In this document: in pieces, positions 1 through 7,310 of the stretch
Position numbering within the stretch: the stretch's first letter is position 1
Layout: every line of letters starts with the position of its first letter
Assembly: GCA_002683405.1 (NCBI GenBank)
Contig: NYTH01000006.1
Location: forward strand, 1-64,000
Direction: 5' to 3'
DNA: 64,000 nt
Origin: Salinisphaeraceae bacterium
GTDB lineage: Bacteria > Pseudomonadota > Gammaproteobacteria > Nevskiales > Salinisphaeraceae
Notes under the pieces: model-generated
Database searches by the model: none
Told to the model about the DNA's origin: nothing
Seen by the model: the letters and a program-made list of their open reading frames with translations, nothing else
Position numbers and translations under genes: made by a program

Positions 1-406
1 CGTCCTTCTGGATGTAAAGGGACAGCGGCCATTCGCCGCGCATTTCCAGATTCAGCGGTCCGGCGTACAGGCCGGGTTGTACCTCGTCCAGGTCGGCCGG
101 CGCGCGCATGGATGCCATGGCGCCCATGGCCGCCATCTCGCCGTAGGCCTTGATGGAGGCGCCGGTTACCGGCTCGCCCTGAGCGTCGGCGACCTTAACC
201 ATGAATTGGTTATCCCCGACTTGAGGCGCCTCGGGGTTGATGTCAACCGTGACCCGGAACGGGCCGGATTCATAGGTCGTGGCGTCGGCCATATTCATCG
301 GAGCCATGCCGGCGCCGGCGAAATAGCGGAAGCCGAAAAAGCCGATGGCGCCGGCGATCAATACGACCGGCAGCGCGATTAACAGCGTGAATTTAAGGTT
401 TTTCAT
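1..406 (-). CDS. RND efflux periplasmic adaptor, CusB-like with N-terminal FixH/YtkA-like domain (partial)
   Basis: Only the N-terminal 135 codons lie inside the window; the gene runs off the left edge. The protein begins with one hydrophobic anchor or signal (about residues 5-25, LLIALPVVLIAGAIGFFGF). A beta-rich segment follows (PFRVTVDINPEAPQVGDNQF) that resembles FixH/YtkA-type domains found at the front of some heavy-metal adaptors; several Met residues follow the anchor (GMAPMNM). The start codon lies 14 bp inside the upstream TolC-like gene, so the two are translationally coupled, as expected for an outer-membrane channel plus adaptor pair. An RND pump gene would be expected next, outside the window. 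Family assignment comes from context and domain resemblance and cannot be confirmed without the C-terminal part. Confidence 0.6.
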   Translation of the reverse strand, partial: MKNLKFTLLIALPVVLIAGAIGFFGFRYFAGAGMAPMNMADATTYESGPFRVTVDINPEAPQVGDNQFMVKVADAQGEPVTGASIKAYGEMAAMGAMASMRAPADLDEVQPGLYAGPLNLEMRGEWPLSLYIQKD

Positions 407-1790
407 GTTGCACCTGTGGGGAGTCCGTATTCTTGGGGGTGGTGGCGACGGCAGGGAGTTCACCGCCGGTCCAGCGTTTCAATTCGGCTAGCGCGGTGTG
501 GTAATCCGCGCGGGCGCTTTCCAATTCCAGTTCGGCTTCGAGCTTGAGTTGCTCGGCGGTGATCACGTCCAGGAAAGCGCCGCCGCCGGATCCGTACTCG
601 GAGCGCGCAGCGCTTAAATTCTCCCGCGTGCGGGGGATTAGCTCGTTTTCATAGAGCACGATAGTTTCCGCCGCTTTGCGGGTATCCGTGCTCGCTTCTC
701 TAAGGTCCGCCAACAGGCGCGCCCGGGTATCTTCCAGTTCGTAGCGCAGACGCATGGAGTCCGCCTTGGCGGCATCCAGCGCGGCGCGGCGTTTGCTACG
801 GTCCAGCGGCAGGTTAATGCTCAGGCCGAATTCGGAACGCGTTTCGCTGGCGGGTCGGTAATCGTTATTGCGCACGATCAGATTCAGGTCGGGATAGAAG
901 GCCTTTTCCGCCAGACCTTCGCGCGCCTGATTGGCCGCCAGAAGTTTGTCCATGCGCGCCAGTTCGGGATGCTGGCGCAGGGCGGCATCTCGAAGCGTGG
1001 TGTATGCAGGTAAGTTGCGCGGACCGGGCAGGTTGGCCGGGGGCGGCAATGGCCGGTCCGCGTCTCTATTAAGTAGCGCGTTAAGGCGCGCGCTTACGGC
1101 GTCCTGTAACCGGGCGAAAACCAAGGCCTGTTTTTTTAACCGTTGTAGTTCAACTTCGGCCTGCAACACGTCCTGCTGGCGGGCCAGACCGGCCGCGTAG
1201 CGGTTCTCGGCGATGCGCCGCAGTTCATCGACCAGGTCCTGGTTGGCGGCGTTGATCTCCAACGCCCGATGCACGTAGGCCCACTGGGCGTAATAGGCGC
1301 GTGTTCGGGCTTCCAGCTGCAGTCGCATGACCTCGACGCCATCCCCGACTGCAGCGGCTTCACGCCGCGCCGCGTCCGCACGCAGCCCAAGCGTGCCGGG
1401 CCACGGCACTTCCTGGCTGAGCTCAATAACGCCGCTGATACCGCGATCTTCGCCTGCCGGGGTGGTAAAACCGTCGAATGTTCTCGGCGCGGTGGTGACA
1501 CGCAGACGCGGGTCGGGCAGGGCGCCGGCGGGTTCGATTCGCGACTCGGCGGCATCCACGGCCGAGCGCATGGCGGCGAGTCCGGCGTTCGCGGACAGCA
1601 CCTGTTTGACCAAATCATCGGCATGCAGGCGGTTGTCACCGAGTTGGCCGGCATTCGCTATTCCGCTGGTCGCGATGGACAGCAGCAGAAGCCATATGCG
1701 TAGCCCGAACCGTAGCGGGCCTGGTGACCAAAGCGTATAGCGGCGTCTTAGTGTCGCAGCACAATGCTGCGCGAAATATGAATGGGACAT
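393..1790 (-). CDS. TolC/CusC-family outer-membrane efflux protein
   Basis: This 465-residue protein is the predicted trimeric outer-membrane channel of an RND-type metal efflux system. After a basic N-terminus, a hydrophobic export signal ends near residue 48 (LLLLSIATSGIANA). Two long alpha-helical, Ala/Arg/Glu-rich repeats typical of the OEP fold follow, including PGTLGLRADAARREA and the second-repeat segment FGLSINLPLDRSKRRAAL. Length is normal for CusC/CzcC proteins. The unusually long basic stretch before the signal suggests the true start could be internal, but no better ATG was seen. It overlaps the following adaptor gene and lies downstream of a Cys-rich secreted protein. Metal specificity cannot be read from the sequence. 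Confidence 0.85.
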   Translation of the reverse strand: MSHSYFAQHCAATLRRRYTLWSPGPLRFGLRIWLLLLSIATSGIANAGQLGDNRLHADDLVKQVLSANAGLAAMRSAVDAAESRIEPAGALPDPRLRVTTAPRTFDGFTTPAGEDRGISGVIELSQEVPWPGTLGLRADAARREAAAVGDGVEVMRLQLEARTRAYYAQWAYVHRALEINAANQDLVDELRRIAENRYAAGLARQQDVLQAEVELQRLKKQALVFARLQDAVSARLNALLNRDADRPLPPPANLPGPRNLPAYTTLRDAALRQHPELARMDKLLAANQAREGLAEKAFYPDLNLIVRNNDYRPASETRSEFGLSINLPLDRSKRRAALDAAKADSMRLRYELEDTRARLLADLREASTDTRKAAETIVLYENELIPRTRENLSAARSEYGSGGGAFLDVITAEQLKLEAELELESARADYHTALAELKRWTGGELPAVATTPKNTDSPQVQHEKP

Positions 1791-1848
1791 GCCCCATCTC
1801 CAAAGCAGTAGAACAGACCGACGCGCATAGGCGTCGACGAGTAAACGT

Positions 1849-2223
1849 CTAGCTTTGGATTAGGGACGGGGGACGGATGAGGTCTTCGGGGTGCGCCGGC
1901 AGGGCCCTGGCACGCAACGCAGTGGTACGCGGGCTTTGCAACGGCAGCAGGTTGAATGCCTGAGAGGCTTTGTTAAGGGTCGCTGTGCCACCGGTGGCGC
2001 AGGGTGCGTCGCAGGCAGCGCAGTTATCGCATTGTCCGCAGCCGCACTCGTCCTCCTGCTCGGCCTCGCTCATTTGCGTTTGATCGGCAACAGCTGACTC
2101 CGCCGCGGAGGTCTCGGCGGCGGACATTTCCATACAAGGGGGCGCGCCAAACGCCGCCGCCGTGGCCGGCAGCGGTATGGAAATCGCCAGGAAGGCGATC
2201 AGTATGGCGCGTAGCAGTGTCAT
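1849..2223 (-). CDS. Small secreted Cys-rich protein preceding the TolC-like gene
   Basis: This 124-residue protein has a clear signal peptide (residues 1-23, ending PATAAA). An acidic linker follows, then a compact cysteine cluster near residues 60-76, CGCGQCDNCAACDAPC, which contains seven cysteines. The cluster looks suited to soft-metal binding or redox chemistry in the periplasm. I do not recognise a named family. It is the first gene of an efflux operon, and small Cys/His-rich secreted proteins of the CzcI type often sit in that position. No good ribosome binding site precedes the ATG. A MerR-type promoter candidate lies about 100 bp upstream. A role in periplasmic metal buffering is inference. 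Confidence 0.6.
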   Translation of the reverse strand: MTLLRAILIAFLAISIPLPATAAAFGAPPCMEMSAAETSAAESAVADQTQMSEAEQEDECGCGQCDNCAACDAPCATGGTATLNKASQAFNLLPLQSPRTTALRARALPAHPEDLIRPPSLIQS

Positions 2224-2322
2224 TACAAGTTTAGTTTAGGTTAAATCCCGATGGATTTGCCAGATGGAATTTGTGAGGGTCGTGATGGATTAAACCCGAC
2301 CCACGGCAAATCGATTGCGGCA

Positions 2323-2354
2323 AGCCTAAAGCCTTTACCTGGGTACGGAGTCAA
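2323..2354 (-). promoter_or_regulatory. Candidate MerR-family-controlled promoter for the 2223-to-1 efflux operon
   Basis: Read on the minus strand, TTGACT (2354-2349) is followed after 20 bp by TAGGCT (2328-2323). The intervening DNA begins CCGTACCCAGGTAAAGG, with partial dyad symmetry (GTACC/GGTA). An over-long spacer with a dyad is the hallmark of promoters activated by MerR-type metal sensors, and TTGACTCCGTAC also opens the classical mer promoter. The -10 match is poor, so confidence is moderate to low. The only MerR gene in view is at 13316-13750. Confidence 0.4.
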
Positions 2355-2369
2355 GCGATATCTGGCCGG

Positions 2370-3044
2370 TCATGGGTAATTGGCTGTGCCGGCGCCGGTA
2401 GCCGCTTGCGCGACGGCTTTTCTTCCTTTGGCCCTAGTTTCAACCGTGGCACCCGCATCGATCAAACGCTCCAGATCGGCGGCGATATCTGTAACCGTCA
2501 ATGACTGATTGAATAACAAGCGGGCATTACCCTGTGGGTCGAACACGAAAACAGCGCTGCTATGGGACACGGGGTAAAACCCGTTTTTGTCCTTTTCGCC
2601 ATAGCCGTAGGTCACGCGGTAGCGTTTGGTCAGTTCGCGCAACTGCGCCTGGCTGCCGGTCATGCCGATGAAACGCTCACCGAAATTATCGGTGTAGCGG
2701 CGCAAGACCGCCGGAGGATCACGTTCGGGGTCGACGCTGACGAACAGCACGCGGATGCGTTCGCGCTGCGCCGGTTCGAGCGTAGCGATGGCCGCCTTGA
2801 GCCGGCCCAGGGTGACCGGACAGATGTCCGGGCAATGGGTAAAGCCGAAAAACAGCAACCGGATATTGTCGGCGTAAGCGCCAGCGCTGACGAGCTCGCT
2901 ATTTTCGTCGACAAGATTGTAGGCCAGCTCGGGCATGACGCCGGTGATGTCATGCCCTCGCCACGGCGGCTCGGACTCGCCACAGGCGGTGAGCCCGGCC
3001 ACCAAAAAGAGTAACGAGATTAGACGCAGGGGTCGCGTGTTCAT
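2370..3044 (-). CDS. SCO1/SenC-family copper chaperone lipoprotein
   Basis: This 224-residue protein delivers copper to, or reduces the thiols of, the CuA site of cytochrome oxidases. The N-terminus is a lipoprotein signal with lipobox LTAC near residue 22. The thioredoxin-like domain carries the SCO copper motif THCPDICPVT (CxxxC) and the distal conserved His in VSHSSAVF. Together these supply the usual Cys-Cys-His copper ligands. The start overlaps the stop of ctaG by the ATGA arrangement, which fixes the start and implies translational coupling. It is the last gene of the dsbD-lspA-ctaG operon, so a joint role in periplasmic copper and thiol handling is likely. The C-terminus has a short basic, Ala-rich tail not typical of the core domain. 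Confidence 0.9.
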   Translation of the reverse strand: MNTRPLRLISLLFLVAGLTACGESEPPWRGHDITGVMPELAYNLVDENSELVSAGAYADNIRLLFFGFTHCPDICPVTLGRLKAAIATLEPAQRERIRVLFVSVDPERDPPAVLRRYTDNFGERFIGMTGSQAQLRELTKRYRVTYGYGEKDKNGFYPVSHSSAVFVFDPQGNARLLFNQSLTVTDIAADLERLIDAGATVETRAKGRKAVAQAATGAGTANYP

Positions 3045-3910
3045 AGTGCCTCCGAGGTTGCTGGGTAAGGGGTCGGGCTGCGCCGGGCCCGCTCGTTGCG
3101 GAAGTGCAGGCGGAGCAAGACCAGCGTGGCAAGCACGCTCATCATGGCCGCGGGGATCCAGGTGAGCAGTCCGCCGAGCTGCTGGTCCACCATTGGCGAA
3201 ATCGGCCAGGCCCGGCCGCAGACGGCGTAGACATCGAAGATGACATCGCGTGACAGTGCGATCCAGGCGCCCAGCAGGATCTGCGGCGGCATCACCGCGC
3301 ACAGGACGGCGATACGCACCCCGATACCGCGGGTCACCGGCGTGGCGCCCGGCGGCCGCGGATCGAGCATGAGCCACCAGAACAGCAGACCGTCGATCGC
3401 CATGCTCAGGTTCATCAGCCAGTAGTAGCGGGCGTTGAGCATGGCGTCGAAATGCACCGACGGAATCAGCCAGAAGTAGATCAGCCCGACGAACAACAAC
3501 CCGGCGATCACCGGCTGTTGCACGACCCGGTAGATGGCGCGCACCGGCAGGCTGCCGGCCAGTCGTTGCCACGCAGCGCGCAGCCAATTCGGCGACCCCG
3601 CGGCCAGCACCGCCGAGGGTGCGCTCAAGGCAATCAGGAACGGGCCCAGATGGTGCAACACCAAGTGCTGGCCGCGATGCACGAAGAACATGTACTGCGC
3701 CAGATAATCCAGATGCGTCTGCATCACCGCGTACATCATCGCCAGCCCGGTCAGAAAGCCGAGCGCGCCCGGCATGTCGCTAAGCTGAGAACGCCGGCCC
3801 AGGCCGCGCACATAAATCGCAAGCACTAGCATGAAGGTCGCGATCAGCGGCCACAGCGGCTCCCACGGCAGTAGCAACCGCAACCACGACAGGAGACCCT
3901 CGTCCACCAT
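3041..3910 (-). CDS. ctaG: CtaG-family cytochrome c oxidase assembly protein (caa3 type)
   Basis: This 289-residue polytopic membrane protein has about seven hydrophobic helices, as in caa3-type CtaG (DUF1404-like), not the single-helix Cox11 type. Visible features are WEPLWPLIATFMLVLAIYVRG at the start, HLGPFLIALSAP with conserved His, and VLCAVMPPQILLGAWIAL. These proteins assist copper insertion into haem-copper oxidase subunits. The chosen ATG lies 7 bp beyond the lspA stop. The gene overlaps the SCO1 start downstream. Genes for oxidase subunits are not present in the window, so the oxidase served, if any, is unknown; a general copper-handling role is possible. Confidence 0.85.
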   Translation of the reverse strand: MVDEGLLSWLRLLLPWEPLWPLIATFMLVLAIYVRGLGRRSQLSDMPGALGFLTGLAMMYAVMQTHLDYLAQYMFFVHRGQHLVLHHLGPFLIALSAPSAVLAAGSPNWLRAAWQRLAGSLPVRAIYRVVQQPVIAGLLFVGLIYFWLIPSVHFDAMLNARYYWLMNLSMAIDGLLFWWLMLDPRPPGATPVTRGIGVRIAVLCAVMPPQILLGAWIALSRDVIFDVYAVCGRAWPISPMVDQQLGGLLTWIPAAMMSVLATLVLLRLHFRNERARRSPTPYPATSEAL

Positions 3911-3917
3911 GGCCGGG

Positions 3918-4448
3918 TTAACCGTCCCCACTTGCCGGCGGCGAATCTCCACTTGCGGGCTGACGTTCCAGGAGCAGTACGAATGCCAGCGCGCCCATGA
4001 CGATGAATATATCGGCCAGATTGAAGGTGGGCCAGCGCAGGCTCTGTACGCCAACGTCGATGAAGTCGGTGACCCGGCCGTCAACTAGCCGGTCCAGCAG
4101 GTTGGCGATGCCGCCGCCCAAAAACAGGCCGGCGCACAAGCCGGCACCAGGCCCCAGGGATTGCCGCCGCAATAACAGCCCGAGCCAGACGCAAAACCCG
4201 GACAGCACCGCCAGATTCAGCAGGGGCACGAAAAGCCCGCCACCGGCAAACAGGCTGAAGGCGACGCCGGTGTTAAAGCCCAGGTGCAGCCGCAGGGTCT
4301 CGCCGAGCAGCGGGAGCGGCGGCTGACCCGCCAGCATGGCCTGCGCCCAGCTTTTGGTCGCGAGGTCGGTGCCGGCGGCCAGCAAGGCCGCGGCGAGCAG
4401 CAATGGGAGGGTTCGACGCATGGGCCGGTTGTTGGGTGTCGCCGTCAT
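3918..4448 (-). CDS. lspA: Lipoprotein signal peptidase (signal peptidase II)
   Basis: This 176-residue inner-membrane aspartyl protease cleaves prolipoproteins at the lipobox. It has four hydrophobic helices. The catalytic region reads GGGIANLLDRLVDGRVTDFI, followed by FNLADIFIV, which supplies the two conserved active-site aspartates (NLLDR and NLAD). The start overlaps the stop of the preceding DsbD-alpha-like gene by ATGA. Placement inside a metal and thiol operon rather than beside ileS suggests an accessory copy, perhaps for the SCO lipoprotein encoded downstream. Extra lspA copies are known in mobile metal-resistance clusters. The short C-terminal tail (PASGDSPPASGDG) is poorly conserved. 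Confidence 0.93.
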   Translation of the reverse strand: MTATPNNRPMRRTLPLLLAAALLAAGTDLATKSWAQAMLAGQPPLPLLGETLRLHLGFNTGVAFSLFAGGGLFVPLLNLAVLSGFCVWLGLLLRRQSLGPGAGLCAGLFLGGGIANLLDRLVDGRVTDFIDVGVQSLRWPTFNLADIFIVMGALAFVLLLERQPASGDSPPASGDG

Positions 4449-4969
4449 GGCGCGTCGGCCTGCGCGCGGACGGTATCCGGCGTCAGGCAGCGTCCGCTGT
4501 CGTGGCACGCCTGTACCTGTACTGCAACGCTCAGAGGCTCGGTTGCACTTGCTTCGGGCAAGGTGGCGGTGATGACGCTGCCGTCGTCGTATACACGCCA
4601 CGGCGCGTCACCGAGCCCGCTGTCGATGTCGCGGCCGGCGGGGTAGTCGACCGTCAACGGTACGGCCGCCCCGGCGTCCGTGTCGGCGGAAAGCACCGTG
4701 GGGATCAGAAAGTCCAGTGAGGCCGGGTTGGCGTTGACATGCCAATCCCCGGCGATATCCAGCGTGACGCGCAGGGTGCGCGCATCCGTTCTCACGGCAC
4801 GGATAGCGACCAGATCGGCGGTGGTCTTGGCTGCCTTATCGTCCAGCCCAGACTGGGCAACACCCTCGCCGGCGTCAGGCGCCGGCCATTGCCATGCCAG
4901 CAGGACGCCCGCCACCGCTAAGGCGGCCAGACCGGGGATGACCCAGCCGAGAACCACTGACTTATTCAT
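4445..4969 (-). CDS. DsbD N-terminal (alpha) domain-like periplasmic thiol protein
   Basis: This 174-residue protein has one N-terminal membrane anchor (about residues 8-27) and an immunoglobulin-like periplasmic domain related to nDsbD/disulphide-bond corrector domains. Diagnostic segments are GDWHVNANPASLDFLIPT and the redox pair CHDSGRC near residues 155-161, matching the Cys pair of nDsbD. It overlaps by ATGA with the next upstream gene, a DsbD beta/gamma protein. The normal single-chain DsbD therefore appears split here into two coupled genes. It would accept electrons from the membrane domain and pass them to periplasmic partners such as the SCO protein; that partner choice is inference. 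Confidence 0.8.
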   Translation of the reverse strand: MNKSVVLGWVIPGLAALAVAGVLLAWQWPAPDAGEGVAQSGLDDKAAKTTADLVAIRAVRTDARTLRVTLDIAGDWHVNANPASLDFLIPTVLSADTDAGAAVPLTVDYPAGRDIDSGLGDAPWRVYDDGSVITATLPEASATEPLSVAVQVQACHDSGRCLTPDTVRAQADAP

Positions 4970-6141
4970 GGTTTGTCTCCCGCAGCGCGCAGCGCCGCTG
5001 CCAGGGTGTCCGCGGTGAACAGATCGGGCAGGCGCTTGTGGATACGTCCCTGACGGTCCAGCACCACCGCGAATGGCAGCCCGGCGCCGCCGAATTCACG
5101 CAAGTACGCTTGCAGGCGTTCGTCCGGCTGGCTCAGGTCGGCGCGCAAGGTTGCCGCCCGCGCGAGCCGGGCGGCTTCGATCACCTTGGCACTCCGGTAC
5201 ACGGTTTGTTCCAGCACCTTGCAGTTGATGCACCAGTCGGCGGTGAATTCGATTAACACCGGGCGCCTGGCCGCCCGGGCGTCCTGCAAGCTCTGTTCGG
5301 TAAGCGGTTGCCACGCCAGGGCGGCATCGGCGTCGGCGCCGGGTTGCGGCCAGGCCGCGAACGCGCTCACCACGGTGCCCGCCAACACCAGCCCCGGCAC
5401 CAATCGCGCGCCCAGGTCGGGTCCGACAATTAGCGCGCGCAGCAGCCAGAATGTCACTATGCCGGCCCAGCCACTCCACAAAAACGCCGCCGCATGACCG
5501 GGCAAAACGGTGGCGGCGAAAAATCCCGCCCCGGCGAGCAGGATCAAGCCGAGAAACTGGTGAATGCGCACCAGCCAGGCACCGCCGCGCGGCATTTTCG
5601 CGATCAGTCCCGGTCGCGCCAGCAGCACCAGATAAGGCAAGGCCAGGCCCAGCCCAACGGCCAGGAAAATGGCAACGATGGCGGCGGGCGACTGAGTCAA
5701 CGCGAAGGCCAGTACCCCACCCAGAAACGGTCCGGTACACGGCGCCGAAAGCACCGCGGCCAGCAGGCCGGCCAGATAGGGTTCGGCGTAGCCCGTGCCC
5801 TGGACCCGGTAGGCCCACTGCGGCGGCTGAAGGCCGCGCCCGGCCAGGCTCCATACGCCGAGGCCGCCCAACACCAGCGCCAATGCGATTCGGAAGCTGG
5901 GCGACTGGAAAATCGTGCCCCAGGTCCAGTTGAGCCAGGCGGTAGCAATCGCCAGACCCCCAAAGAATGTCAGCGTGCCGGCCAGCAGCGCAGCGCCCGC
6001 CAGCAGCCGCCTGCCGGGACCGTCGCCCACCACGCGGCCGATGCTGCGCAGCTTGATCGGCAGCGCCGGCAGCACGCACGGGGTGAGGTTCAGCAGGACG
6101 CCGGCGGTCGTGGCTATCAGCAGGTATTGCAATAGGCTCAT
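4966..6141 (-). CDS. DsbD/CcdA-type transmembrane thiol:disulphide reductase with C-terminal thioredoxin domain
   Basis: This 391-residue protein carries electrons from cytoplasmic thioredoxin to the periplasm. About eight hydrophobic helices include the two membrane-embedded cysteines typical of DsbD-beta: LNLTPCVLPALPIK near residue 22 and LSAPCTGPFLGG near residue 134. A periplasmic thioredoxin-like gamma domain follows, with active site ADWCINCKVLE (CxxC). It lacks the alpha domain, which is encoded separately by the next gene with a 4-bp overlap. The gene heads the operon that includes lspA, ctaG and SCO1. Reduction of SCO or other copper-site cysteines is the most plausible job. Confidence 0.9.
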   Translation of the reverse strand: MSLLQYLLIATTAGVLLNLTPCVLPALPIKLRSIGRVVGDGPGRRLLAGAALLAGTLTFFGGLAIATAWLNWTWGTIFQSPSFRIALALVLGGLGVWSLAGRGLQPPQWAYRVQGTGYAEPYLAGLLAAVLSAPCTGPFLGGVLAFALTQSPAAIVAIFLAVGLGLALPYLVLLARPGLIAKMPRGGAWLVRIHQFLGLILLAGAGFFAATVLPGHAAAFLWSGWAGIVTFWLLRALIVGPDLGARLVPGLVLAGTVVSAFAAWPQPGADADAALAWQPLTEQSLQDARAARRPVLIEFTADWCINCKVLEQTVYRSAKVIEAARLARAATLRADLSQPDERLQAYLREFGGAGLPFAVVLDRQGRIHKRLPDLFTADTLAAALRAAGDKP

Positions 6142-6201
6142 GAAGGGTTAATTCGGTGTTTTGTCACGATGAACATACTTGGTCGTTTTGGGTTTCGACC
6201 T

Positions 6202-6227
6202 AAAAAGGGCGCGGAAAATCCGCGCCC
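6202..6227 (-). terminator. Rho-independent terminator after the peroxiredoxin gene
   Basis: On the minus strand a perfect 9-bp stem GGGCGCGGA / TCCGCGCCC (6227-6219 and 6215-6207) closes a 3-nt loop and is followed at once by TTTTT (6206-6202). It lies 25 bp past the peroxiredoxin stop codon and separates that transcript from dsbD. Confidence 0.93.
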
Positions 6228-6251
6228 CCATGGGTGGATATTAACGCCGTA

Positions 6252-6887
6252 TCAACGATTCGGCTGCTTGGTCACCCGCAGGTAAGGCTTCAAGGTCTTC
6301 CAGCCGTTCGGAAAGTGCTCCTTGGCCTCTTCGTCGGACAGGCTGGGGACGATGATCACATCCTCGCCGTCCTTCCAGTTCACTGGGGTGGCTACCTTGT
6401 AGCCGTCGGTGAGCTGGATGGAATCGATGACCCGCAGGATTTCGTCGAAGTTGCGGCCGGCGCTCTTGGGGTAGGTCAGCGTCATGCGAATCTTCTTGTT
6501 CGTATCAATCACAAATACTGAGCGCACCGTCGAGGTATCACCTTCACCGGGATGCAACATATCGTAGGTTTCCGATACATGCCGGTCGGTGTCGCCGATG
6601 ATTGGAAAGTTGACCGCGCAGCCCTGGGTCTCGTCGATGTCGCCGACCCAGGTTTTGTGGTCCTCGACCGAATCCACGGACACGGCGATGACCTTGCAGT
6701 TGCGCTTGGCGAACTGCTCCTTGAGCTTGGCGGTTTCACCCAACTCGGTGGTGCACACCGGCGTGAAGTCGGCCGGGTGCGAGAACAGCACGGCCCAGCC
6801 GTCGCCGATCCAGTCGTGGAAGTTAATCGTGCCCTCGGTGGTTTCTGCTTCGAAATCCGGGGCGATATCGCCTAAACGTAAACTCAT
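6252..6887 (-). CDS. 1-Cys peroxiredoxin (Prx6 family)
   Basis: This 211-residue thiol peroxidase reduces hydrogen peroxide and organic hydroperoxides. The thioredoxin fold carries the peroxidatic motif HPADFTPVCTTELG near residues 38-51 (PxxxT/SxxC). No resolving cysteine is evident near the C-terminus, and the long C-terminal arm (NWKDGEDVIIVPSLSDEEA) is typical of Prx6. The start was chosen because AAGGAGACC lies just upstream at good spacing. It is followed by a strong terminator. It lies downstream of the RND/PII-like operon, so it may be part of a metal or oxidative stress response, though a separate promoter in the 106-bp gap cannot be excluded. Confidence 0.93.
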   Translation of the reverse strand: MSLRLGDIAPDFEAETTEGTINFHDWIGDGWAVLFSHPADFTPVCTTELGETAKLKEQFAKRNCKVIAVSVDSVEDHKTWVGDIDETQGCAVNFPIIGDTDRHVSETYDMLHPGEGDTSTVRSVFVIDTNKKIRMTLTYPKSAGRNFDEILRVIDSIQLTDGYKVATPVNWKDGEDVIIVPSLSDEEAKEHFPNGWKTLKPYLRVTKQPNR

Positions 6888-6992
6888 AATGGTCTCCTTG
6901 AGAAACAATGATAAACACGTCGTTCAGTTACTTTCTTCACATGGCTACCTCCTCGGACGGGCTGAGTCCGCGCCCGTTGTCGGGACAGGGCT

Positions 6993-7310
6993 TCATCCCT
7001 CGATAGGTGTCGCGGATTCGATATTGCTGACATAAATCCAGCCGCTTTCAGGTTGGCCGGTTCGGGCCTGTTCGCGGATAATTTCCACCGCCGCTGGGAC
7101 ACGTTCGTCCTGCATGCACACGATCTCCAGCTTGACTTCGGTAATGACCGCCGCCCCGATTTCCACCGAATAACGTTGTTCCTCACTGCTCAGGGCGTGT
7201 AATAGCCCCTGCACATCAATGACGGAGAGCTTTTCGTAACCGGCGGTGTGCAGCGCGTGCACCACATCCGCTATCCGGTTGCGGTGAATGAAGGCTTTGA
7301 TTTCTTTCAT
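6993..7310 (-). CDS. PII-like signalling protein linked to metal RND efflux (PII-NG type)
   Basis: This 105-residue protein has the ferredoxin-like fold of the PII superfamily. It opens KEIKAFIHRNRIADVVHAL (beta1-alpha1) and contains VKLEIVCMQDERVPAAVEII. It ends with the B-loop/C-loop-like segment ARTGQPESGWIYVSNIESA, which parallels ARTGxxGDGKIFV of GlnB. The region equivalent to the T-loop is short and divergent, so classical uridylylation or AmtB regulation is unlikely. The start overlaps the stop of the RND pump gene by ATGA. A PII group genetically linked to CusABC-type efflux has been described as PII-NG; a role in sensing nucleotide or metal status of the pump is inference. Confidence 0.8.
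   Translation of the reverse strand: MKEIKAFIHRNRIADVVHALHTAGYEKLSVIDVQGLLHALSSEEQRYSVEIGAAVITEVKLEIVCMQDERVPAAVEIIREQARTGQPESGWIYVSNIESATPIEG

Noticed and set aside
3014-3587. Upstream extension of the SCO1 frame to give a 405-residue protein
   Set aside because: The extension overlaps ctaG in another frame and reads as low-complexity Arg/Ala-rich sequence; the lipoprotein signal at MNTRPLRL fixes the true start.
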